9,700 nt of DNA from Gudongella sp034006985 (GTDB taxonomy: Bacteria > Bacillota > Clostridia > Tissierellales > Tissierellaceae): NCBI GenBank assembly GCA_034006985.1, contig JAVERT010000048.1:1-9700 (forward strand), given 5' to 3'. Made by a program: the position numbers and the translations under genes. The notes beneath the pieces are model-generated. The model saw only the letters and a program-made list of their open reading frames with translations, did no database searches and was not told where the DNA came from. Shown here in pieces: positions 5,682 through 9,700 of this stretch. The number at the start of each line of letters is the position of its first letter. Within the stretch, counting starts at the first letter, position 1.

Positions 5682-5975
5682 TTAGATGTCTCGGTCCACG
5701 GTGCCGGGATAGGGGGGAATCCTCTCGTATAGAGAGCCTTCGAGGTGCTCGCTCAATCCGTAGAGCCTCAACCCCCCCTTCTTCGGTATCTCCACGACGT
5801 ACACGAGACCATAGTCAAGATTCCGCCACAGGAAGCCCATTACAGCCCCTCTGTCGCATCCGGACACCTCGGCTATCTCTCTCACGGACATAGGACGACG
5901 CTCTCCCTGCATCGTGTCTATGATCGACTGTTTGCATATCAGCGTGCAACGATTGCCGCTCTTGTACCTGGTCAC
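5682..5975 (-). CDS. Small winged-helix DNA-binding protein
   Basis: The 97-residue protein has a predicted winged helix: helix 1 KQSIIDTMQGE (15-25), MSVREIAEVSGCDRGAVMGFLWRN (29-52) as the helix-turn-helix, then strands LVYVVEIPKKGGLRLYGL (57-74) as the wing. It probably binds DNA as a regulator of viral or host transcription. The start is GTG at 5975, with AGGAGG a few bases upstream; the spacing is tight. The GTG overlaps the ATGTGA end of a 9-codon mini-ORF, so translation may be coupled to it. It is the last gene of the accessory unit and ends with TAA. It sits next to the palindrome-framed promoter at 5634-5658, which makes it a natural candidate for that operator's ligand; that link is inference. 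Confidence 0.7.
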   Translation of the reverse strand: MTRYKSGNRCTLICKQSIIDTMQGERRPMSVREIAEVSGCDRGAVMGFLWRNLDYGLVYVVEIPKKGGLRLYGLSEHLEGSLYERIPPYPGTVDRDI

Positions 5976-6001
5976 ATCCCTCCTGAATATCTCGTCTTCA
6001 T
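5972..6001 (-). CDS. Nine-codon mini-ORF MKTRYSGGM (possible coupling peptide)
   Basis: ATG at 6001-5999 overlaps the TGA of the preceding mini-ORF (ATGA), and its own end ATGTGA (5977-5972) overlaps the GTG start of the winged-helix gene. Its codons contain the AGGAGG that would serve that gene. It may be a translational relay or leader rather than a functional peptide. TRYSGG resembles TRYKSG at the start of the next protein, hinting at a small duplication or at decayed N-terminal coding sequence. Confidence 0.3.
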   Translation of the reverse strand: MKTRYSGGM

Positions 6002-6027
6002 TCTACCGCCTTCTCGATCTTCTTCAT
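5998..6027 (-). CDS. Nine-codon mini-ORF MKKIEKAVE (possible coupling peptide)
   Basis: ATG at 6027-6025 overlaps the TGA of the Lar-like gene (ATGA). The ORF ends in TGA at 6000-5998, which overlaps the next mini-ORF ATG. It keeps the stop-start chain of the unit unbroken across a stretch that would otherwise be a 48-bp gap. No Shine-Dalgarno of its own is obvious, so it would depend on re-initiation. It may be chance. Confidence 0.3.
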   Translation of the reverse strand: MKKIEKAVE

Positions 6028-6239
6028 TCGCAGTCCGCTCTGTCTTCTGTCGCCCTTCTGTTCCACCCTTTGATAAGCTCTTCGAGGTTCTGACCCGTTG
6101 TGGAATCGCTACAGTGGCGGTTATCGATGACATATCTGAATCCGCAATTCGAGCAACGGATGCTGGATTCCGTCAGCCTGTCGACATATACCATCAGATA
6201 CTCGTCCCCGCATCCCGGGCATGGCTTGAGCTCCATCAT
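6024..6239 (-). CDS. Lar-like restriction-alleviation zinc-ribbon protein
   Basis: The 71-residue protein has LKPCPGCG (C7, C10), then IRCSNCGFRYV (C29, C32) and the C-terminal LIKGWNRRA (55-63). This is the layout of the Lar-type restriction-alleviation family, whose phage members usually read LKPCPFCG, C-x2-C and WNRR. Rac prophage Lar modulates type I restriction in E. coli, but many family members are untested small zinc ribbons, so the function here is only suggested. Two ATGs (6239 and 6236) stand in tandem; the first is taken. It starts 4 bases after the preceding gene and overlaps the following mini-ORF (ATGA). Confidence 0.82.
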   Translation of the reverse strand: MMELKPCPGCGDEYLMVYVDRLTESSIRCSNCGFRYVIDNRHCSDSTTGQNLEELIKGWNRRATEDRADCE

Positions 6240-6243
6240 ACTC

Positions 6244-6474
6244 TCACATTCTCACATTCCTTTGGTATCTGATTGCACATTGTATCGCGTAAAGGGAGAT
6301 CGGATGCCGCTTCAAGGCCTCTACACGTCTCTTGTCCCACCCATACAGCTCAGCAATGCGATATGCAAGAATGGACGTGCGCATCACACGAGATAAGCGT
6401 GTCCCCTTCATTCCTACCCTTATGCACACGCCTTTATCACTCACGATCACCAACGGGGCGGCCTCATCACTCAC
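6244..6474 (-). CDS. Small basic hypothetical protein
   Basis: This is a 76-residue protein that I do not recognise. It begins with a short beta-like stretch (PLVIVSDKGVCIRVGM), followed by a basic helical region with a possible helix-turn-helix, TSILAYRIAELYGWDKRRVEAL (33-54). The only sensible start upstream is GTG at 6474, overlapping the resolvase stop by 8 bases. A 13-bp direct repeat (6436-6448 and 6466-6478, 30 bp apart) gives a second in-frame GTG (V11) in the same local context, so a 66-residue form is possible. Its base composition is more AT-rich than the genes to its right. Confidence 0.6.
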   Translation of the reverse strand: MSDEAAPLVIVSDKGVCIRVGMKGTRLSRVMRTSILAYRIAELYGWDKRRVEALKRHPISLYAIQCAIRYQRNVRM

Positions 6475-6889
6475 GATCGACGCCCCCTATGAGGATCTCT
6501 ATCCCTTCCTCTTCTCCGTACTCTTTGATAGCTGTGATACCCACGACCTGCGAGTCGTCCTTGTAAGCCACTCCGGTCAATGCGTCCAATACCGTCCTGC
6601 ATAGCTTGTCTACGTCAGGCCTGACGGTCATGTCCGGGCGCTTCTTCGGTGAGGCGGACTTCGGACGGATGAAGAGGAACCGCACCTTCACGTGCACGGC
6701 TCCATCGGTCAGGGTTCCGCCTGCCTGTCTGTACTCGTCCTCGATGGTGCTGCGGAGCGAATACAGCTCATTCTTATGGGCGTGGGTGACGACGGCTCCG
6801 TAGGTGCCGTTCTTCCTCTTGACGGGGAAGGCGGAGACGGAACCCTGGGTGACCGGCTTCATGTGGACGAAGAGCGTGATAGCGGTCAT
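6467..6889 (-). CDS. rusA: RusA-type Holliday junction resolvase
   Basis: The 140-residue protein carries the RusA signature RPDVDKLCRTVLDALTGVAY followed by KDDSQVV (residues 90-116), with acidic D92, D94, D102, D111 and D112 covering the catalytic metal-binding aspartates of the family. The N-terminal strand with KPVTQGSVSAF (11-21) and the later VHVKVRFLFIRP (65-76) also match. RusA enzymes are dimers that cleave four-way DNA junctions; in phages they resolve recombination or replication intermediates before packaging. The start ATG at 6889 has GGAGGCGGGGG just upstream and overlaps the glutaredoxin stop (ATGA). Length is slightly above the E. coli prophage protein (120 residues). Confidence 0.93.
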   Translation of the reverse strand: MTAITLFVHMKPVTQGSVSAFPVKRKNGTYGAVVTHAHKNELYSLRSTIEDEYRQAGGTLTDGAVHVKVRFLFIRPKSASPKKRPDMTVRPDVDKLCRTVLDALTGVAYKDDSQVVGITAIKEYGEEEGIEILIGGVDRE

Positions 6890-7107
6890 TCCCCCGCCTC
6901 CGACCGGACCAGGTCCTCGTAGGACCTCTCCACACCGTCGACATACGCCACCGGCAGAGTGCGCCCCATTATCTCGCGGTAGGCCGCCTCCGCCATGCCT
7001 TCCACCGTGCTGACGTCGATGTAATCGTATGTCGTCCCGGACCTGTCCAGACTCATGGTTAGGCGCTTGCACCGAGAGCACCCCGGAGCTCCGAATATCT
7101 CTATCAT
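6886..7107 (-). CDS. Mini-glutaredoxin / thioredoxin-fold protein
   Basis: The 73-residue protein starts MIEIFGAPGCSRC, with the redox pair C10-x2-C13 at the end of the first strand, and has TLPVAYVDG (50-58) with the expected cis-proline P52. This is the short glutaredoxin/NrdH fold. It would act in the cytoplasm as a dithiol reductant, classically for ribonucleotide reductase, although no reductase gene is in the window. GAGGAG lies directly upstream of ATG 7107, inside the previous gene, and the two genes overlap (ATGA). Similar tiny glutaredoxins are common in phages and methanogens. Confidence 0.87.
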   Translation of the reverse strand: MIEIFGAPGCSRCKRLTMSLDRSGTTYDYIDVSTVEGMAEAAYREIMGRTLPVAYVDGVERSYEDLVRSEAGE

Positions 7108-7250
7108 CTCCTCGCCTCCTCTATCGCCGCCCTGCCCGTGAGCAGGAGGATCATGTCCTCCGGAGTGCAGGGCACGCCGTGATAGGTCATGCGGATGGAC
7201 GTCCCCCGGAGGGCGTAGGCCATCTCCAGCAGGGATGCGGTGGGCATCAT
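7104..7250 (-). CDS. Very small hypothetical protein (48 residues)
   Basis: I do not recognise this protein. It is predicted as helix (MPTASLLEMAYALRG), a short strand pair (SIRMTYHGVPC) and a helix (TPEDMILLLTGRAAIEEARR). The start is one of two tandem ATGs, 7250 or 7247; the first overlaps the preceding TGA (ATGA). It ends in an ATGA overlap with the glutaredoxin gene and contains that gene's Shine-Dalgarno. The unbroken overlap chain is the main evidence that it is expressed. Confidence 0.55.
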   Translation of the reverse strand: MMPTASLLEMAYALRGTSIRMTYHGVPCTPEDMILLLTGRAAIEEARR

Positions 7251-7483
7251 GCCGACGCCTCCGCGATCATGTACGCGTATGCGGACCCGCCATGCACGCG
7301 CACGGGGACGCGGACGGCGATGTGCTGGCGGGTGAGCGTGGAGAGGCGGGACGAGACGCCCTGAAGGGTCCGCGTGTCGCACTGAATGCCCTCGGCGACC
7401 AGCAGGTCGCGGGCGGTCACATATGAATCGCGCCCGTGCGTCTGGAGCAGAGCCTCCACGCGGTCGATGGTCATGCCGGTCAT
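7247..7483 (-). CDS. Small winged-helix-like protein
   Basis: The 78-residue protein has IDRVEALLQTHGRDSYVTARDLLVAEGIQCDTRTLQGVSSRLSTL (6-50), with the pattern of a three-helix core plus HTH, followed by two strands (HIAVRVPVRVHGG and AYAYMIAEA) as a wing. It is a likely DNA-binding protein of unknown target. ATG 7483 is chosen over the in-frame ATG 7474 because GGAGGTGGG stands just upstream and because it gives the usual ATGA overlap. It belongs to the accessory block of winged-helix and zinc-ribbon genes. Confidence 0.65.
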   Translation of the reverse strand: MTGMTIDRVEALLQTHGRDSYVTARDLLVAEGIQCDTRTLQGVSSRLSTLTRQHIAVRVPVRVHGGSAYAYMIAEASA

Positions 7484-7713
7484 CCGACCCACCTCCAGAC
7501 TTCACAGGGACGACCGCACCGGACGGACTCCCCCCTCTCTACGATCCCGAACTTCCACAGGCTCTTCAGGCTTATGTGTAGATTTGTGGAGTATCCCATC
7601 CAGTGCCTCCCCGTGATGCCGGGGCCGTAGTACGCGCGGGCGATGTCGCCTGCGGTGTACCACTCATCGGAGTCGCCGATGACCTGGCGGATGATATCCT
7701 CGCGGGACCCCAT
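7480..7713 (-). CDS. Small winged-helix-like protein
   Basis: The 77-residue protein begins REDIIRQVIGDSDEWYTAGDIARAYYG (4-30), an N-terminal helix plus HTH start. It then has NLHISLKSLWKFGIVERGESVRCG (44-67) as recognition helix and wing, ending PCEVWRWVG. The pattern resembles replication or regulatory wHTH modules of archaeal viruses; a specific family is not evident. TGATG links it to the previous gene (1-base overlap) and TCA/CAT at 7480-7483 links it to the next. Confidence 0.65.
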   Translation of the reverse strand: MGSREDIIRQVIGDSDEWYTAGDIARAYYGPGITGRHWMGYSTNLHISLKSLWKFGIVERGESVRCGRPCEVWRWVG

Positions 7714-7925
7714 CAGACCGCCCCCATGAGCGGGAAAGACTGATAGGCGAAGGTCTTGCCATCCTTGGACACGGTCAACCGGAGCGTGTACTCGTCTGGG
7801 CGAAGGACCATGTACTCTATGGCGGCCTTTATGCCGGTCTCGGTGTACCCTGTGTATGCGACCATCTCCTCCACCGTCAGGGGCGTGTCCCTGATGGCGC
7901 GTAGAATCACCCCCAGATCGGTCAT
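7713..7925 (-). CDS. Small winged-helix-like protein
   Basis: The 70-residue protein has LGVILRAIRDTPLTVEEMVAYTGYTETGIKAAIEYMV (4-40), a clean helix / turn / helix pattern with T-V-E-E as the start of the first HTH helix and T-E-T-G-I-K as the recognition helix start. LRLTVSKDGKTFAYQSF (48-64) forms a wing hairpin. It probably binds DNA. It shows no clear sequence identity to the other winged helices of the block, so they are not recent tandem copies. The ATG at 7925 overlaps the previous stop (ATGA). Confidence 0.68.
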   Translation of the reverse strand: MTDLGVILRAIRDTPLTVEEMVAYTGYTETGIKAAIEYMVLRPDEYTLRLTVSKDGKTFAYQSFPLMGAV

Positions 7926-8305
7926 ATCCCCTCCCCCCATTCCTCGCCGTCTTCGGCGCGGAATACGAGACCGATACAATAGGGCCTCCCGTCCTCGTTG
8001 ATGATGAAGCTCTCCGACGGGATATCCGTCTTGTACGTCCATGATATCGTGCCGTACCTGCACCACTCGGCGATGATCTCCCTCCCGTGTGTGCTCTTGA
8101 ACGCCTTGACTCCTCCCTTGTCTCCGATCCATGCCCCCAGCTCCTCATCGGATGCTCCGCGCATCTCGAAGAGGTCGTCGGAACCGCCGTAGCAGATGAC
8201 GACCTTGCGGTTCTTGGCGAAAGCCTGAATATATTCGGGGATCTCGTCCCCATACTCCATATCGCCGATCCTCACGGCTACGGATTCCAAGTCGCGACGA
8301 CTCAT
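7922..8305 (-). CDS. Phage-type protein with YGGSDDLFEMRGA motif
   Basis: The 127-residue acidic protein contains KVVICYGGSDDLFEMRGASDEELGAW (34-59). A similar stretch, usually written with VVVYGASDDL and FRGAI, recurs in small uncharacterised phage and prophage proteins, often with Gly/Tyr-rich surroundings. The second half has REIIAEWCRYGTISWTYKTDIP (75-96) and IGLVFRAED (111-119), a likely mixed alpha/beta fold. No catalytic motif is known to me. It is the largest orphan in the accessory unit. ATG 8305 overlaps the previous stop (ATGA). Confidence 0.72.
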   Translation of the reverse strand: MSRRDLESVAVRIGDMEYGDEIPEYIQAFAKNRKVVICYGGSDDLFEMRGASDEELGAWIGDKGGVKAFKSTHGREIIAEWCRYGTISWTYKTDIPSESFIINEDGRPYCIGLVFRAEDGEEWGEGI

Positions 8306-8472
8306 GCCCTCACCCTTGTGTGCATACAGTCGCCCTCGGGATCGTAGATGACTTGTATCGAGGTCGCGCATGCGAAGCAGGTGGTCTTGCCCGCGGCGAG
8401 GAAGCCCTTCGCCTGGGCGGGGGACATGGGGCCGTAGGTCGTGGTCCCGCAGACCGGGCACTTGGACGCCAT
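8302..8472 (-). CDS. Small zinc-ribbon protein
   Basis: The 56-residue protein has CPVCG (C5, C8) and CFAC (C32, C35), the two metal knuckles of a zinc ribbon, with a helical SPAQAKGFLAAGKT (17-30) between them. Such proteins bind nucleic acids or protein partners; the role here is unknown. ATG 8472 lies one base after the previous stop (TGATATG), and GGTGAT lies just upstream. Confidence 0.68.
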   Translation of the reverse strand: MASKCPVCGTTTYGPMSPAQAKGFLAAGKTTCFACATSIQVIYDPEGDCMHTRVRA

Positions 8473-8473
8473 A

Positions 8474-8728
8474 TCACCACCCCGCGGGTTCCCACCCGTA
8501 GAGGGATATCTCATCGGCGAAGACCCCCAGGTCCTCCAGCACCTCCTCGGTGTCCGGGTCCATGATGGACCTGACCGCGACATCCAGACGCTCCTCGTCT
8601 GTGCACTCGTCAGATACCTCCACATAGACGGAGACCGGCGGGAGACGGACGGTCACGCGCTCCACGTGCCTGCGGGTGTATGTCTCGTCAACATCCAGGC
8701 TCCGGAGGTGGGACTCATGGGAGCGCAT
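8474..8728 (-). CDS. Hypothetical acidic protein
   Basis: This 84-residue protein is not recognised. Its N-terminus is basic (HLRSLDVDETYTRRHVERVTVRLP), followed by an alternating strand PVSVYVEVSDE and a strongly acidic helix-rich tail (DPDTEEVLEDLGVFADEISLYGWE). No cysteine pairs or membrane segment are seen. TGATG overlap ties it to the preceding winged-helix gene. The charge asymmetry could reflect a DNA-mimic or partner-binding tail, but that is only a guess. Confidence 0.6.
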   Translation of the reverse strand: MRSHESHLRSLDVDETYTRRHVERVTVRLPPVSVYVEVSDECTDEERLDVAVRSIMDPDTEEVLEDLGVFADEISLYGWEPAGW

Positions 8729-8949
8729 CACTCCACCCCCATCGGAGACCATACAGCCTGGCCGTCTATCAGCTCGTGCCAGATGTCGCCCCACCTCTCC
8801 AGGCTCCTGCACCTGGTGTAGGTCTCGCGGATGAGGCTGTGGCGCCTCCACCGGTCGTAGCCCTCCAGGGCCTCTGCGATGTCCACGGTCCGGATGCCCC
8901 CCGGGTGGGCGAGTATCACGTCCAGGACCTCTGACTGGCGCGTCATCAT
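8728..8949 (-). CDS. Small winged-helix-like protein
   Basis: From the first of two tandem ATGs (8949, 8946) the product is 73 residues. SEVLDVILAHPGGIRTVDIAEALEGYDRW (about 6-34) is a typical first helix plus HTH, followed by LIRETYTRCRSLERWGDIWHE and a short wing LIDGQAVWSPMG. It is probably DNA-binding. The tandem ATGATG also contains the TGA of the previous gene, so either start would be coupled. GGGGTGGG lies upstream. Downstream it shares one base with the acidic hypothetical gene. Confidence 0.65.
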   Translation of the reverse strand: MMTRQSEVLDVILAHPGGIRTVDIAEALEGYDRWRRHSLIRETYTRCRSLERWGDIWHELIDGQAVWSPMGVE

Positions 8950-9197
8950 TCCCACCCCAGGCATCCGCAGTAGTAGCGGTCGAACGGCATGTCCGGCCTC
9001 GATTGGAAGAACGGGAGCCTGATGCTCGACGACCGCGTCCTCCCGCAGTAGGAGCACTTAGCCTCCCTGCCCTCGGGGAGCACGGGGGCGTCCACGACCT
9101 CGCTGCATCCGCATATCGCGCAGATGGGGGCGAGACGACCGCCGGTCCGGTGTGCGGTGTTGGCCATGTGCCCGCAGGCCATCATCACCCTGGTCAT
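8946..9197 (-). CDS. Zinc-ribbon / multi-cysteine small protein
   Basis: The 83-residue protein has CAICGC (C26, C29, C31), CSYCGR (C48, C51) and YYCGC (C77, C79), enough for one or two zinc sites. ACGH near the N-terminus (C8, H10) is a further possible ligand pair. The middle CSYCGRTRSS resembles ribbons that bind DNA or tRNA. ATG 9197 is chosen for its ATGA overlap; a much longer in-frame extension to 9452 is only a shadow of the neighbouring genes. Function unknown. Confidence 0.68.
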   Translation of the reverse strand: MTRVMMACGHMANTAHRTGGRLAPICAICGCSEVVDAPVLPEGREAKCSYCGRTRSSSIRLPFFQSRPDMPFDRYYCGCLGWE

Positions 9198-9394
9198 CCG
9201 ACCACCTCCGCCCCGCAGAAGGGGCAGTACCGGAGGACCATCCACCGGGGACCGATGGATATCTTCAGGATCCGCTGCTTGGACAGAGTGCCGGTCTTGA
9301 CAGCCTCCAGGCAGAGGGCCTCGGACATGCGGGCACAGCACGGCTCCACGGTCTTCTCCTTCATGAGGAGCCTGCCGTCGTAGGTGGCGGTCAT
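9194..9394 (-). CDS. Small zinc-ribbon-like protein
   Basis: The 66-residue protein has EPCCARMSEALC (C19, C20, C28) and a C-terminal RYCPFCGAEVV (C57, C60). The YCPFCG ending is common in small phage zinc-ribbon proteins, which usually pair it with an earlier Cys motif as here. The middle carries RILKISIGPRWMVL, likely strands. Both ends overlap neighbours by ATGA. Function unknown. Confidence 0.7.
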   Translation of the reverse strand: MTATYDGRLLMKEKTVEPCCARMSEALCLEAVKTGTLSKQRILKISIGPRWMVLRYCPFCGAEVVG

Positions 9395-9615
9395 TCGCCC
9401 GCCTCCGCGAGAGTGAATACCCGAGGGCGGGTGCGAGTGACGTCAACCGCACCGCACTCCCGGAGGGTGCCGAGGGCCGCGTACAGCGTCGTGGTCCCCG
9501 CAGGGACCTCCCGACGGATGTCGAGCATGGTCATGGGCCCCCGGTCGAGGGCCTGGAGGATAAGGGGGCGTGCCTCCTCCTCCGTGGGGCGGGATGCGAC
9601 CCGGCGGAATGCCAT
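9391..9615 (-). CDS. Small winged-helix DNA-binding protein
   Basis: In this 74-residue protein EEEARPLILQALDRGPMTMLDIRREVPAGTTTLYAALGTLRECGAVDV (12-59) is a textbook winged-helix pattern: helix, short turn, HTH with TTTLYAALGTL as recognition helix, then a wing RTRPRVFTL. The pattern is close to PadR- or MarR-like short regulators in general shape, but it lacks their dimerisation helices. It is the clearest of the six winged helices. TGATG joins it to the partial gene upstream. Confidence 0.78.
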   Translation of the reverse strand: MAFRRVASRPTEEEARPLILQALDRGPMTMLDIRREVPAGTTTLYAALGTLRECGAVDVTRTRPRVFTLAEAGE

Positions 9616-9700
9616 CAGGCCACCTCCCGGGCGACGAACGCATGGAGGTCCCCGTCCAGGAAGACCTCCTCTCCGGGGTGACTCGCCTTGTATCTCTCTA
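9615..9700 (-). CDS. C-terminal end of an unidentified protein (partial)
   Basis: An open frame enters from the right edge and ends in TGA at 9617-9615, sharing one base with the next ATG. The visible 28 residues end HPGEEVFLDGDLHAFVAREVA (last 21). The frame continues the overlap pattern of the unit and contains GGGAGGTGG as the Shine-Dalgarno of the next gene. It is too short to identify. Confidence 0.55.
   Translation of the reverse strand, partial: ERYKASHPGEEVFLDGDLHAFVAREVA

Noticed and set aside
5976..6010. Upstream extension of the winged-helix gene through a TAG read as pyrrolysine
   Set aside because: A TGA and no start codon lie a few codons further upstream in that frame, so read-through of TAG would not lead to an initiation site.

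Overview
This window looks like part of a tailed virus or provirus (Caudoviricetes-type, head-tail) that infects an archaeon. My best guess for the host is a gut methanogen of the Methanomassiliicoccales (Methanomethylophilaceae). The viral part is firm: a terminase small-subunit candidate, a large terminase, an SPP1-gp6-type portal, a MuF/SPP1-gp7-type minor head protein and a scaffold-like coiled-coil protein occur in packaging/capsid order. The archaeal host is inferred from TATA-like boxes (TTTAAAAAT and relatives) at each transcription-unit start instead of -35/-10 boxes, from T-run terminators without hairpins, from the complete absence of TAG stops (21 TGA, 2 TAA), and from a Cas12a-type CRISPR repeat, since Cas12a is known in that archaeal group.

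All recognised protein genes lie on the minus strand, so transcription runs right to left. Unit 1 (9700 to 5682) is a dense block of about 17 small genes joined by ATGA or TGATG overlaps. It holds at least six small winged-helix-like proteins, four small zinc-ribbon proteins (one Lar-like), a RusA-type Holliday-junction resolvase, a mini-glutaredoxin and several orphans. Near its end, two 9-codon mini-ORFs are linked by overlapping stops and starts. Unit 2 (5620 to 3278) encodes a PLD/HKD-type protein, a small terminase split by an apparent -1 frameshift, and the large terminase. Unit 3 (2961 to 612) encodes the portal and the minor head protein. Unit 4 (547 leftward) begins with the scaffold-like protein; major capsid and tail genes are expected beyond the left edge.

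The most interesting part is the 316-bp gap between large terminase and portal (2962-3277). On the plus strand, opposite to all genes, it carries a solitary Cas12a-type direct repeat (core AATTTCTACTATCGTAGAT, 3049-3067). An archaeal TATA-like box sits at the right distance upstream, and a GC-rich, highly foldable stretch follows, ending at a T-run. There is no second repeat and no cas gene. It could be a virus-borne single-unit crRNA that uses the host Cas12a, for example against a rival virus or a host gene, or an RNA anti-CRISPR decoy (a Racr-like solitary repeat unit). A second plus-strand TATA-like box, about 160 bp on, precedes another well-folded hairpin (3203-3257), a candidate second small RNA. 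These calls come from reading the sequence only; no searches were run.
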